Shown: positions 36,028 through 46,073, counted from the first letter of the stretch. The stretch is DNA of 64,000 nt from JBAYIE01 sp965279165 (GCA_965279165.1 OZ257140.1:3038001-3102000); one strand, 5' to 3'. Translations and numbers: made by a program. Notes: generated from the letters alone by a model not told the origin.

Positions 36028-36561
36028 CTATTCAAATCCTAATTGATGAATTACCTGCTCAATCTGCCAGTCTTCCACCGGATTGTATTCGTTTTTTAGA
36101 TCTGCCGTAAACATTTTGGCCATGCCTTGCCAATAAATGGCAGTAAAATTTCCACGGTAGGTTTTTAGTAGGGTGTAGGTATCTTTTCCCGTTTCACGAT
36201 GGATTAGTTTAATCAATAGCTTACCCTGAGAAATGGTGAGATTAACCAGGTCATCCATAAATTGTTCCTTAATACCTTCTTCGGTTCGTTTCAGGTATTC
36301 TTTTCGTGCTTTTTCGGTTGGAAGATTTTGAAGATTTTGTTCCAGTAATTGCATCCTGAATCCGGCCATTTTAGCGTAAGGCAAAACCTTTTTTATATCC
36401 CTTATTAGCTTTTGGTAACGGGCTTCATAAGTAGGATCCTTTTGTGCTTCCTTAATGAAAGATGGAATATTATAGGTTAAGGTATCCTTTTTCTCTTGTG
36501 CCAAGGCGAATTGAACAAGTAGCAAACAGAAACCAATAAGTAAGCAGGAACGTAGCATCAA
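36028..36561 (-). CDS. DUF4294 protein, exported
   Basis: The 177-residue protein has a signal peptide (SCLLIGFCLLLVQFALA, then Q). It carries the DUF4294 core: VLPYAKMAGFRMQLLEQNL, then MDDLVNLTISQGKLLIKLIHRETG and KTYRGNFTAIYWQGMAKMF. The family is widespread in Bacteroidota and its function is unknown; export and the conserved core suggest a periplasmic role. Its ATG overlaps the lgt stop by 4 bp (ATGA), so it is coupled to lgt. Confidence 0.85.
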   Translation of the reverse strand: MMLRSCLLIGFCLLLVQFALAQEKKDTLTYNIPSFIKEAQKDPTYEARYQKLIRDIKKVLPYAKMAGFRMQLLEQNLQNLPTEKARKEYLKRTEEGIKEQFMDDLVNLTISQGKLLIKLIHRETGKDTYTLLKTYRGNFTAIYWQGMAKMFTADLKNEYNPVEDWQIEQVIHQLGFE

Positions 36562-37718
36562 CCGGTAGTTTTATTCTTGTTTTTCATCCATAACCAGGTT
36601 ATCCAAATGATTCCACCAATAATCAATCCCGAAGAAATGAGTTCGGCCTGGGTGATATGGTTACCAAAAATGGTATAGGTCGTATTCACCCTAATTTTTT
36701 CGATGGAGAAACGTTCTAGTCCATTTAATACCAAATACAAGGCAAACAACATTCCGGGAATTTTTATTTTTTGTCGAACCGACCATAGAATAGCAAATAA
36801 TCCAAACGACATCACCGATTCATAAAAGGGAGTTGGGAAAACCGGTTCAGGCAACATAAAACAATGCTGGCCTTCACAACCCGGAATTGGTATTCCTTCA
36901 TTTATTACATTGTGAGGAAAGTTAAAAGACCACATCCAATCGGGTAAAAAAGCAATTAATTCAGGTTTAGGTGCAAGATTTACAATTCCCCAGTCGCCAT
37001 CACCGCTTAACTGACAACCAATTCGTCCAACACCATACGCCAGCATCAAAGCCGGTGCCGTAGCATCTACCATATGTTTGGCAGGAATACCATGTTTGCC
37101 GGTATAAATCAGAATGGCTATTGCGGCTACAATTAGTCCGCCGTAAAAAGTTAACCCACTAAAAGATAGCAATGCATCTATCGGATCTCTCATGAAATCA
37201 TCCAGATTTTCGAGGTTATGAAAAATCTTGGCACCCAGTAAACCGGCAATAGCACCAATAAAAATAACATTCCACATTAACTCGTATGGATGAACCGATA
37301 TTTCGGTAGTTACCGGTTGGTGTTTTGCTGCTTCCTTGTCCTCTTTCCTCTTCTGCGACCAAGCAATTCCGGCGCCGAGAATCAAACCAAACCAACTTCC
37401 ATCAGTTGAAAGTATCATGTGTTGCGGCGACAAAACCAATTCGTCGTAATGCATGATCATATGCACCAACTTAAATCCAACCAATCCACCAATGGCAATC
37501 TGAATCGCATAATCTGTGGTGGTAACGCGTTGATATTTGGTGATTTTTTGTTTAAACACATGGATTAAACCATCTTTTTCTTTTCTTTTCAGTTCGGAAA
37601 CAGAGGCATAATAGGCTGCCGCAAAAGCAATTGCCATCATAAATCCAAAGGTTTGTACCGGTAGTGGAATATAATATCCAAATAAGTATTGTAAAAGGTC
37701 GGATAGGGTTGGAAACAT
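36558..37718 (-). CDS. lgt: Prolipoprotein diacylglyceryl transferase
   Basis: Lgt attaches diacylglycerol to the lipobox Cys of prelipoproteins in the inner membrane. The protein is multi-spanning, with the core blocks LTFYGGLIVAAIAILIY, LMLAYGVGRIGCQLSGDGDWG (split over residues about 225-245) and a final GLERFSIEKIRVN. At 386 residues it is about 100 longer than E. coli Lgt; the extra part is an N-terminal insertion with a charged loop (RKEDKEAAKHQP). The position of the E. coli HGGL motif reads YGGL. It makes the lipoproteins of this window, including the BtuG-like and DUF4249 proteins. Confidence 0.9.
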   Translation of the reverse strand: MFPTLSDLLQYLFGYYIPLPVQTFGFMMAIAFAAAYYASVSELKRKEKDGLIHVFKQKITKYQRVTTTDYAIQIAIGGLVGFKLVHMIMHYDELVLSPQHMILSTDGSWFGLILGAGIAWSQKRKEDKEAAKHQPVTTEISVHPYELMWNVIFIGAIAGLLGAKIFHNLENLDDFMRDPIDALLSFSGLTFYGGLIVAAIAILIYTGKHGIPAKHMVDATAPALMLAYGVGRIGCQLSGDGDWGIVNLAPKPELIAFLPDWMWSFNFPHNVINEGIPIPGCEGQHCFMLPEPVFPTPFYESVMSFGLFAILWSVRQKIKIPGMLFALYLVLNGLERFSIEKIRVNTTYTIFGNHITQAELISSGLIIGGIIWITWLWMKNKNKTTG

Positions 37719-37910
37719 AAGGTTGATTGATTAACGCGAAGAAAGGGAAAATATTAGGAACATTTGTTTTTTCTATATGATTTGATGAGGTTGAAAAGTT
37801 TATATTTTTTCTTAAAAGTATATTTTTCTATGGTTATAAATTAATTTTTCCCTGATGGTAGAACTGATTAATTAGGTAAGCATTAAGAGGATTGTGATTT
37901 TAATTACAAA

Positions 37911-37943
37911 TTGGTGGTATTCGCTTTGATTTAGATAAATTTG
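37911..37943 (+). promoter_or_regulatory. Candidate Bacteroidota-type promoter for lhgO
   Basis: TTGG at 37911 and TAAATTTG at 37936-37943 match the Bacteroidota -33 and -7 elements, with a spacing of about 22 nt. The lhgO ATG is 29 nt downstream of the -7 box. This is the start of the long plus-strand run. Confidence 0.5.
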
Positions 37944-37971
37944 TTGTGAATCAATGCTTGTATAAAGTAAC

Positions 37972-39162
37972 ATGACCAGAAAAATTGGAGTAATCGGAGG
38001 AGGAATAGTTGGCTTAGCAACAGCATATAAATTACAGCAAAGGGAACCTAATGCAAAAGTAATCTTGTTCGAAAAAGAAGCTTCTATTGGCAAACATCAG
38101 TCGGGTAGAAATAGTGGTGTTTTGCATTGCGGGTTATATTATCAGCCCGGTTCTTTAAAAGCAAAATTAGCTGTTTCGGGAATCCAGCAGATGACTGCTT
38201 TTTGCCGGGAAAATGCAATACCACACGATATCTGTGGAAAGGTTGTAGTCGCTTCTAATGAGAGAGAACTGAAGTTTTTGGAGGACCTTGCTGACAGGGG
38301 GCAAAAGAACGGATTGGCTGATTTGAAATATTTAAGTGAATCAGAATTAAAGACAAGAGAACCTCATGTTGCAGCAAAAAAGGCATTGTTGGTTCCTGAG
38401 GAAGGGATTGTAGATTATAAGGCGGTTATGCAAAAGCTGGCAGACAAAATTCTTGCCAACAATGGAGAAATTATTTTATCATCGAATATCAATTCAACAA
38501 AGGATCTTGATAATTCTGTAGTGATTTCTGATGGCAAAACGGAATGGGAATTTGATGTTATTTTTAATTGTGCAGGATTATTTTCGGATCGTAATTATCA
38601 AAATTTCACCGGTCATAAAAGACCATTGCGTATTGTGCCATTTAGGGGTGAGTATTTAATGTTAAAACCTGAGTACAATAAAATGGTTAATCATTTGATT
38701 TATCCGGTTCCGGATCCGGAATATCCTTTTTTAGGAGTACATTTTACCAGAATGATTAATGGCGCCAGAGAAGTTGGACCGAATGCAGTTTTTGCCTTAA
38801 AAAGAGAAGGGTATAAGAATACCGATATATCCATAAAAGATGCATTGGATTCGCTTACATATATTGGTTTTATTAATTTCATAAGAAAGAATTTTATATT
38901 CTCTATGAATGAATTCGGAAGTTCCTTGTTTACAGAGTTGTTCCTAAAGAAAGCCAAAAAGTTGATTCCGGATATTAACGCCACTATGTTTGTTAAAGGA
39001 ACTGCCGGTGTTCGGGCACAAGCAATGGATGCAAGCGGTAAGTTGTTGATGGATTTCAATATCATTCGGGAGAAAAATCAAATACATGTGTTAAATGCCC
39101 CATCTCCTGGTGCCACTGCGTCATTGGCAATTGCAGATTATATTTTAAATGAATACCTTTAG
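37972..39162 (+). CDS. lhgO: L-2-hydroxyglutarate oxidase
   Basis: The 396-residue FAD enzyme oxidises L-2-hydroxyglutarate to 2-oxoglutarate. A dinucleotide motif IGVIGGGIVGLATAYKL opens it. The family blocks GKHQSGRNSGVLHCGLYY, VVASNERELKF and FRGEYLMLKPEYNKMVNHLI are all present, and the C-terminal LNAPSPGATASLAIADYI closes the FAD domain. The length is normal. It lies 29 nt upstream of asnB, so they may be cotranscribed, though no metabolic link to the polysaccharide genes is evident. Confidence 0.92.
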   Translation: MTRKIGVIGGGIVGLATAYKLQQREPNAKVILFEKEASIGKHQSGRNSGVLHCGLYYQPGSLKAKLAVSGIQQMTAFCRENAIPHDICGKVVVASNERELKFLEDLADRGQKNGLADLKYLSESELKTREPHVAAKKALLVPEEGIVDYKAVMQKLADKILANNGEIILSSNINSTKDLDNSVVISDGKTEWEFDVIFNCAGLFSDRNYQNFTGHKRPLRIVPFRGEYLMLKPEYNKMVNHLIYPVPDPEYPFLGVHFTRMINGAREVGPNAVFALKREGYKNTDISIKDALDSLTYIGFINFIRKNFIFSMNEFGSSLFTELFLKKAKKLIPDINATMFVKGTAGVRAQAMDASGKLLMDFNIIREKNQIHVLNAPSPGATASLAIADYILNEYL

Positions 39163-39191
39163 TGAAATTAAATAAATTAGTTCTCTAAGAA

Positions 39192-41099
39192 ATGTGTGGA
39201 ATTGCCGGATTCATTGATTTTACTGGTCAGTCAGATTTGCATATACTGCAAAAAATGACAGATGAACTTGCCTATAGAGGACCGGATGATTTTGGGTATG
39301 ATGTATATGATTCCGGTGCTTACAAAATTGGCCTTGGACATCGCAGATTATCCATTATTGATTTATCGCACAATGGACACCAACCCATGCACCTCGAGGA
39401 GGTATCTATTGTTTTTAATGGGGAGATATACAATTTCGCAGAGATAAAGCGATTGCTTTCTTCAGATCATGGTTGTCAATTTCAAACGGCATCGGATACA
39501 GAAGTAATTTTACATGCCTATAAGATATGGGGTATGAAATGCATCGAGCGTTTTATTGGAATGTTTGCTTTTGTAATTTCTGACAAAAAGATTGGAAAGG
39601 TATTTCTTGTAAGGGATCGAGTAGGGGAGAAACCACTTTATTATTATCAATCAGATAACCTGATTTTATTTTCTTCTTCTTTAAAATCATTTCACCAACA
39701 TCCTAATTTTATTAAAAAAATAAATTTTGATACATTGGGTGTTTATTTACAATACGGATTTGTACCTGCTCCGTTTGCGATTTTTGAACATTCTTTTAAA
39801 GTTTTGCCTGGTACTTATCTTGAATTCGACTCTAAAACGAAGAAATTTAATGTTTTCAAATATTGGGATGTTTTGGACCATTTCAATAAGCCAGAATTAA
39901 TCATTTCAGAACAAGATGCTATTCTGGAAACGGAGAAGTTATTGTACCAGTCTTGTCAATATAGAATGGTTTCGGATGCCCCGGTAGGTGTATTTTTAAG
40001 TGGTGGCTATGATAGTTCCTGTGTGACTGCTATGTTACAAAAGGACAAATCCGAGCGAATAAATACCTTTACCATAGGATTTGAAAATGCAGTATACAAT
40101 GAAGCACCACACGCAAAGAGTATTGCGGAGTATTTAGGTACAAATCATACCGAATACTATTGTACCGAAAAGGATGCACAAGAAATTATTCCAAAATTAC
40201 CGGTTTGTTATGATGAACCATTCGGTGATTCTTCGGCTATACCAACTATGTTATTGAGTAAAGTTGCAGCTAAAAAAATTAAGGTCGCTTTGGCATCAGA
40301 TGGAGGAGATGAAATATTTGCAGGGTATAATCGGTATCCTAAATTTTTAAATCTTTATAAGAAACTACAAAGTATACCTGAGCCAATTCGCAAGATTTTA
40401 CCAACTATATTACAAGGAGTATCACCTGATTTTATAAAATTCATTACTGGAAGGCGTCGTTTTGCCACAAAATATGACTTGTTCCGCGAGTTAATGAATG
40501 GTGAAAATACTCTATCTAATTCCTACAAATATACGCATCAACGGATATCCCATAGAAGATTGAAGCGATTATTGAAAGTCGAAACGAATCAATTGAATAC
40601 TTTTTTTGATTTTAGTGCCCAAAGTAACCGTTTGGCTGATAATTTGTCTGGGATAATGACTATTGATTTTAAAACTTATTTACCGGATGATATTCTCGTA
40701 AAGGTTGATAGGGCTTCAATGTTTCATTCATTGGAAGGAAGGGAACCTATGCTTGATCATCGTTTAATTGAGTTTGCTGCCCAAATACCGGTAGATTTAA
40801 AACTTAATGGGTCAAATAAAAAGTATATTTTAAAAGAAATTACGTACAAATATTTACCCAAGAATCTAATTGAAAAAGAAAAAATGGGATTCGGAATACC
40901 CATTCATAATTGGTTCAGAAAAGAGTTGAAGGAATTGTTGACTACATATTTAAATTCAGGTTGTTTAATAAAGCAGGGAATATTTAATGAAATTTGTGTA
41001 CAGGAAATGCTCGATAATTATTATTCAGGTAATAATGAGGATTTTGAATTAATTTGGTTTATGCTGGTATTTCAACTTTGGTATGAAAAGTGGATGTGA
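39192..41099 (+). CDS. asnB: Glutamine-hydrolysing asparagine synthase
   Basis: The 635-residue protein has an N-terminal glutaminase domain with catalytic Cys2 (MCGIAGFIDF) and LAYRGPDDFGYD, and a synthetase domain with the PP-loop VFLSGGYDSSCVTAML and LASDGGDEIFAGYNRYP. Such AsnB-type amidotransferases are often found in surface-polysaccharide loci, where they may amidate uronic acids or peptide-linked sugars. Here it stands at the head of such a locus, so it may either serve general asparagine synthesis or modify the uronic acid made downstream. That second role is inference. Confidence 0.9.
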   Translation: MCGIAGFIDFTGQSDLHILQKMTDELAYRGPDDFGYDVYDSGAYKIGLGHRRLSIIDLSHNGHQPMHLEEVSIVFNGEIYNFAEIKRLLSSDHGCQFQTASDTEVILHAYKIWGMKCIERFIGMFAFVISDKKIGKVFLVRDRVGEKPLYYYQSDNLILFSSSLKSFHQHPNFIKKINFDTLGVYLQYGFVPAPFAIFEHSFKVLPGTYLEFDSKTKKFNVFKYWDVLDHFNKPELIISEQDAILETEKLLYQSCQYRMVSDAPVGVFLSGGYDSSCVTAMLQKDKSERINTFTIGFENAVYNEAPHAKSIAEYLGTNHTEYYCTEKDAQEIIPKLPVCYDEPFGDSSAIPTMLLSKVAAKKIKVALASDGGDEIFAGYNRYPKFLNLYKKLQSIPEPIRKILPTILQGVSPDFIKFITGRRRFATKYDLFRELMNGENTLSNSYKYTHQRISHRRLKRLLKVETNQLNTFFDFSAQSNRLADNLSGIMTIDFKTYLPDDILVKVDRASMFHSLEGREPMLDHRLIEFAAQIPVDLKLNGSNKKYILKEITYKYLPKNLIEKEKMGFGIPIHNWFRKELKELLTTYLNSGCLIKQGIFNEICVQEMLDNYYSGNNEDFELIWFMLVFQLWYEKWM

Positions 41100-41450
41100 A
41101 TTGTTAGTAAATTCTAGTTCTGAAATTATAGATTTAATTGTTTTGTAAACGAGCTTTTTCTCTTAAGCTATAAATAGTTACAATTTATTTAACGTGAATA
41201 CGTTAAAACTGAAATTGAAAAAGAAGATTTGATTCCCAATATGAGAAGAGTGAAATCAATAGCATAATTTGATTATAATATTTAATGATATGAAAATCAA
41301 GTATATATGTACAATTCCAACATAAAAGTATTGAACAAAAAATGTACATTATTTAAGGCATTGTAGTCATTAAAGTTCTATTATCGCTCACTTTAGTTAA
41401 GATATTTTATATTATAATTGCAACTTAATACTGTTTTAAGCAAATCACTG
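41100..41450. other. A/T-rich leader before the polysaccharide export genes
   Basis: This stretch has no gene. It is strongly A/T-rich and probably contains the promoter of the export operon. The only structured element I see is the inverted repeat TTTAACG-TGAATA-CGTTAAA at 41188-41207, which could be an operator. No clear TAnnTTTG box was found. Confidence 0.5.
41188..41207. promoter_or_regulatory. Operator-like inverted repeat
   Basis: TTTAACG and CGTTAAA are exact 7-bp arms separated by TGAATA. It is 244 bp before the SLBB exporter start and is the only perfect inverted repeat in the leader. Binding by a regulator is inferred only. Confidence 0.3.
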
Positions 41451-44219
41451 ATGACAAAATCTAGTAAAAGTCTATACTTTTCTTACATATTTAGCCTAAT
41501 AATTAACATATTTCTTATTAATTCATATTCTGCAAATGCTCAATTACCTGCAGATTTAAAGAATTTCAAAACTGAATCTTTGACAGATGATGAGGTTTTG
41601 GGGTATATCGCAGAATCTGAAAAAAGTGGACTTTCAGAGGCAGAATTGGAAAAAATTGCAGCTAAGCGCGGTATGGATCCAATCGAAGCTCAAAAATTAA
41701 AGGTAAGGGTAAATCAATTAAAAAATAAACCTTCAACTGCTAAAGTAGTATCTGAAAAGCAAACCGTTGAGGCTGGAAACCTGAATGCTATAAATGAACC
41801 AGTAAAATTAGCTACTCCAATTATTGATAATCCTGTTCCAGCTCCATCTGTACAAACAAATGACCCGACAAATCCTCCCGGAAATAATGAGATCTATGGA
41901 CATCATTTATTTAAAAATAATAATTTATTGTTTTTTGAAAAAGCTGGAGAAATAAAAGCACCTGATGGATATATTATAGGTTCAAATGACGAATTAACCA
42001 TTTCTGTTTTTGGATATTCCTATTTTAATGAAGTTTTAAAAATTGATGCAAGAGGAGCCATTAATCCGAGTATTGTTGGTCCTATTATGCTAAAAGGTAT
42101 GGAATTTGGCAATGCCAAAAAACTGATTAGGACAAAATTTGGTCAGTCATTCGATCTTTCCAATAACCAACTCTCGATTACATTGTCTTACTCAAGGGTT
42201 ATTACCGTAAATTTTGTTGGAGAAGTGAACAAACCTGGTAGCTATAAAATTCCTGCCCTGAATACTGCGTTTAATGCAATGATAGCTGTCGGGGGGCCTA
42301 GTAAATTGGGATCTGTAAGAAATATACAAGTCAGACGAAATGGTAAAACTGTTAAAATATTGGATGTATATGAGTACCTAAATAATCCCAACTCGAAAAT
42401 GGATTATTATTTAGAAGATAACGATTATTTATTTGTGATGTCTTCTGAGAAAATTGTAAAGATTTCAGGTATGGTAAAACGTCCTATGTTTTACGAGTTG
42501 AAGGCAAAAGAAAATCTAGATGACTTAATTCGGTTGGCGGGAGGATTAAATTCAACTGCCTATACCAAGTTGATAAGGGTAATTAGAATTGGTGACGACG
42601 GTACCCAGCAACAAATATTAGATTTATCTTTAGATAGCTTAAAAACGAACAAAAAAATATTTGCTTTAAAGGATGGTGATCAGATTGAAATTGGAGAAAA
42701 ATTAAATGAATTGAGGCAATTTCTGGAAATAACCGGACCCGTTTATATGCCCGGCAGATACCAATTTAAACAAGGTGATAAAATAACCGATTTAATCCAT
42801 CGTGCAAATGGCCTAAAAAAGGAGGCCAAAATGGATATGGCATTTCTTATCCGAACAAATGCAGATAAAACAAGAAGCTATTTATCTGTGAATCTAGAAA
42901 AATTATTAGCTGACTCAAATAATCCAAATCTGAATTTACCCCTTAAAGAAGGCGATGTCTTACGAATTTCTTCAACAGCGGCATTTATTGATGCCAAATC
43001 TGTTTCGGTTACTGGATTATTTCGAAAGCCTGGTAACTTCGATTATTTTGATGGTATTCGAATCACAGATGTGATTTTTTTAGCGGATGGTGTAAGAGAA
43101 GAAGCAAATCTTGAGCGGGCATTCCTGGTTCGTATAAATCCTGATTTTACTAAAGGATTTATTGCATTGAATTTAAAAGAAGCTATGTTAAATCCAGAAG
43201 ATACGCTTAAGAATTTGTATCTTAAAAGAGGAGATATTATAACCCTTGCCTCCATTCCTGAATTCATCGACAAAATGAATGTAAATGCAGTTGGTTTATT
43301 TCGTAAACCAGGCAACTTTGAGTATGCCAATGGAATGACTTTATCCGATTTGATTATACTGGCCGGAGGATTAAAAATAGAGGCAGATTTGTTAAATATT
43401 GAAGTCTCGAGAATTAGTTTTTTCGCTTCTGATTTTAAGCCTGGAGAAGCATCTAGAGTTATCATAAAAACCATGCAGGTTGGTAAAGATTTAAAACTTA
43501 CGCAAGACCAGATGGAATTTAAATTAAATCCATTCGATCAGGTATTTGTAAGAATGGTTCCAGATTTTGAATTACCCAAAAATTTAACCATTACAGGAGA
43601 AGTGAAATACCCTGGAGTTTATGCTTTATCAAGTAAAGAAGAGCATATTGATGAATTTATAAAGCGAGCAGGCGGCTTAAATCGTTTTGGATATGCAGAA
43701 GGTGCGACACTTTATAGACCAAATTTACCAGGGGGATATGTGGTTATGAATCTTAGAGAAGCTTTAAAGAATCATAAATCTAAGTTTAATTATATACTTA
43801 AGGAAGGCGATGTTGTTAATATTCCACTTACCATGGATTTAATTGCCATCAAAGGTGATGTAGAATATTTGAATTTGGTAAATCAAGAACAGGTAAATGC
43901 CCCATTTGTTAGCGGTAAGAGAGCAAATTATTATGTAAAAGAATATGCAAATGGTTTTTCTAAAACCAGTTTTAAGCGCAAAACATATGTAGTTGAAAGT
44001 AATGCTAAGGTAAATCGAACGAAGAATTTCGTACTTTTTAAAGTTTTCCCTAAGGTAAGAAAGGGAGCCTCAATTTATGTGGTTAGTGAGCCAGAGAAAA
44101 AGAAGAAGGAAAAAGCTGAAAGACCACCAACAGACTGGAATAAGGCTATTGAAGGAATAACAATTAAAATCACAGGTTTGCTCACTCTCATGATTTTAAT
44201 ACAAACTTTGGAAAAATAA
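41451..44219 (+). CDS. Outer-membrane polysaccharide export protein with SLBB domains (Wza-like)
   Basis: The 922-residue protein from the ATG at 41451 has a signal peptide (IFSLIINIFLINSYSANA, then Q). A poly_export domain follows (DGYIIGSNDELTISVFGYS), then several SLBB beta-grasp repeats, recognisable by VTGLFRKPGNFDYFDGI, AVGLFRKPGNFEYANGM, and ITGEVKYPGVYAL, and a C-terminal hydrophobic segment (ITGLLTLMILIQTL). It forms the outer-membrane exit channel for capsular or exopolysaccharide. A TTG at 41418 is in frame but the ATG gives the signal peptide. It is followed after 9 nt by the Wzz-like gene. Confidence 0.92.
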   Translation: MTKSSKSLYFSYIFSLIINIFLINSYSANAQLPADLKNFKTESLTDDEVLGYIAESEKSGLSEAELEKIAAKRGMDPIEAQKLKVRVNQLKNKPSTAKVVSEKQTVEAGNLNAINEPVKLATPIIDNPVPAPSVQTNDPTNPPGNNEIYGHHLFKNNNLLFFEKAGEIKAPDGYIIGSNDELTISVFGYSYFNEVLKIDARGAINPSIVGPIMLKGMEFGNAKKLIRTKFGQSFDLSNNQLSITLSYSRVITVNFVGEVNKPGSYKIPALNTAFNAMIAVGGPSKLGSVRNIQVRRNGKTVKILDVYEYLNNPNSKMDYYLEDNDYLFVMSSEKIVKISGMVKRPMFYELKAKENLDDLIRLAGGLNSTAYTKLIRVIRIGDDGTQQQILDLSLDSLKTNKKIFALKDGDQIEIGEKLNELRQFLEITGPVYMPGRYQFKQGDKITDLIHRANGLKKEAKMDMAFLIRTNADKTRSYLSVNLEKLLADSNNPNLNLPLKEGDVLRISSTAAFIDAKSVSVTGLFRKPGNFDYFDGIRITDVIFLADGVREEANLERAFLVRINPDFTKGFIALNLKEAMLNPEDTLKNLYLKRGDIITLASIPEFIDKMNVNAVGLFRKPGNFEYANGMTLSDLIILAGGLKIEADLLNIEVSRISFFASDFKPGEASRVIIKTMQVGKDLKLTQDQMEFKLNPFDQVFVRMVPDFELPKNLTITGEVKYPGVYALSSKEEHIDEFIKRAGGLNRFGYAEGATLYRPNLPGGYVVMNLREALKNHKSKFNYILKEGDVVNIPLTMDLIAIKGDVEYLNLVNQEQVNAPFVSGKRANYYVKEYANGFSKTSFKRKTYVVESNAKVNRTKNFVLFKVFPKVRKGASIYVVSEPEKKKKEKAERPPTDWNKAIEGITIKITGLLTLMILIQTLEK

Positions 44220-44228
44220 CTAATTTTA

Positions 44229-45305
44229 GTGAGTGAGGTACAAAAAATTATGACTCAAGAGCGTAATGAAAATGAGGAGATGACTATTAAGGAATTGATA
44301 CTTAATATTCAAGTTTGGATTCGATATTTTATTTCAAAATGGATAATATTAATGATTTTGATCGTGATTGGAGCAGTTACTGGATATTTCTATGTTTATT
44401 TTTCTAAACCTATTTACACTGCTGAATTAACTTTGGCTTTAGATGATAAAAGTAGTGGTGGCGGCTATTCAGGAATTGCTAGTCAATTAGGTTTAGATAT
44501 AGGTGGATCGTCGGGAGGTGCATTTTCAGGTGACAATAATATTGAATTAATTAGATCAAGGCGATTAATGGAACAAACTTTATTGTCTAAGGTAAAAATT
44601 GATGGTAAGGAACAAACTTTAATAAACCGATATATAGCTTTTAACGAATTAGATAAAGGATGGGATGAAAAACCTAATCTTAAGAATATAGTTTATTTAC
44701 CAGGTGAGTCCAGAGATTCCTTTAGTCTGGAAAAAGATAGTGTTTTATACGGAGTCTATAGAGCCTTAAAGAAGGATGCTGTAGAATTGAATAGAATTGA
44801 TAAAAAACTTTCCATAATTAGTTTAAAAGTGAAGTCTGAAGACCCTTATTTTGCAAAATTTTTTGCAGAACATTTGATTGAACGCGCTTCAGAATTTTAT
44901 ATTGATACCAAAACAAAGAAGTCAAGGAAAAATGTGGAGTTATTAGAAAAACGACTTGATTCTGTAAAGACAGAACTTAGTAATGAGATTTTAGGTGCTG
45001 CAATTACTCGCGATCAGAATGCCAATGTATTAAGAGCTGTTGGAAGTGTTCAATCTAAAAAGAAAGAAATTAATGTACAAGTATTAGGAACAATGTATGG
45101 TGAATTAACGAAAAATTTAGAAATGGCTAAATTCATTTTAATGAAAGAAGAACCGATGATTCAAATTATTGATTCACCAAGATTTCCTTTAGATTTTAAA
45201 AAGTCAGGTAAATTTAGCTCAATGTTCATAGGTGCATTTATTTCCGGATTTATTGGTGTTTTATACTTTACTATAGTAAAACTCATGCGCCAATTAATGG
45301 CTTAG
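44229..45305 (+). CDS. Wzz-like polysaccharide chain-length determinant
   Basis: The 358-residue inner-membrane protein has one membrane segment near residues 38-59 (WIILMILIVIGAVTGYFYVY), a large periplasmic coiled-coil-rich domain (SRKNVELLEKRLDSVKTEL) and a second membrane segment near 333-350 (MFIGAFISGFIGVLYFTIV). This is the Wzz fold without an attached tyrosine kinase. It sets chain length and couples to the SLBB exporter just upstream. The start codon is GTG, 9 nt after the previous stop; an ATG at 44250 is an alternative. Confidence 0.88.
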   Translation: MSEVQKIMTQERNENEEMTIKELILNIQVWIRYFISKWIILMILIVIGAVTGYFYVYFSKPIYTAELTLALDDKSSGGGYSGIASQLGLDIGGSSGGAFSGDNNIELIRSRRLMEQTLLSKVKIDGKEQTLINRYIAFNELDKGWDEKPNLKNIVYLPGESRDSFSLEKDSVLYGVYRALKKDAVELNRIDKKLSIISLKVKSEDPYFAKFFAEHLIERASEFYIDTKTKKSRKNVELLEKRLDSVKTELSNEILGAAITRDQNANVLRAVGSVQSKKKEINVQVLGTMYGELTKNLEMAKFILMKEEPMIQIIDSPRFPLDFKKSGKFSSMFIGAFISGFIGVLYFTIVKLMRQLMA

Positions 45306-45536
45306 TTCAATAAAAATAGCAATTGTAACCCCCAAAATCGATTAAGTTATTTCTTATAAAATTATTTTAATCAGCAATTTTTTTAATATTTAAAATAATT
45401 GTTTCATTATCAGAATTTTGAGAATTTTCATTAAGACCAGAATAGTTTAATTTGTTTTTTACTAAAACGGGTAATATTTTTACCTGATTTATAATAAATG
45501 TTCCATTTTATGGGACTGACATGGCGAAGCTATATA

Positions 45537-46073
45537 ATGCTACAAACCCTTATTACATCTAAAACCCGAATAAAACTTTTGCTTAAGTTCTTTTTGAACT
45601 CCAATACTACTAGTTATCTTAAGAATTTAGAAGCTGAATTTGAGGATAGTAGCAATGGGATTAGAGTTGAACTAAATAAGTTTGAAGTTGCAGGTTTATT
45701 AATTTCTGAGAATGTTGGTAATAAAAAAATCTTTAAAGCCAACACCAAACATCCTATGTTTTCTGACATACATAATATTGTTTTAAAGTATGCTGGTTTA
45801 GATCAGGTAATCGATAAGGTAGTTGGAAAGTTAGGGAATGTACAAAGGGTATATTTAGTAGGTTCATTCGCAAATGGCGTGGAATCTAAAATTATTGATA
45901 TTGTTTTAATGGGTAATATCAATAGAGAATTTTTACTTAATCTGATTGATAAGGCAGAAACCTTAATTGGCCGTAAAATACGGTTTGTTATATATACCCA
46001 AGATGAATTTGATAAATTAGGAAAAGAAATATTGGCTGAGAAACATTTATTAATTTGGACATCAGAAATTTAG
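45537..46073 (+). CDS. Winged-helix protein fused to a degenerate nucleotidyltransferase-like domain
   Basis: From the ATG at 45537 the 178-residue protein has an N-terminal ArsR-like winged helix (RIKLLLKFFLNSN, VRVELNKFEVAGLL-type pattern) and a C-terminal MNT-like domain with VYLVGSFANG. In active members the motif continues with D-x-D; here it reads IDIVLMG, so the second Asp is replaced by Val (residue 123), suggesting a catalytically dead, perhaps ligand-sensing, domain. It sits between the export pair and the sugar genes with 200 bp gaps on both sides, and may regulate the locus. An ATG at 45498 is in frame but less family-like. Confidence 0.65.
   Translation: MLQTLITSKTRIKLLLKFFLNSNTTSYLKNLEAEFEDSSNGIRVELNKFEVAGLLISENVGNKKIFKANTKHPMFSDIHNIVLKYAGLDQVIDKVVGKLGNVQRVYLVGSFANGVESKIIDIVLMGNINREFLLNLIDKAETLIGRKIRFVIYTQDEFDKLGKEILAEKHLLIWTSEI

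Noticed and set aside
41100..41450. tRNA or small RNA gene in the leader before the SLBB exporter
   Set aside because: No cloverleaf or stable fold is visible; it is simply A/T-rich with one short inverted repeat.
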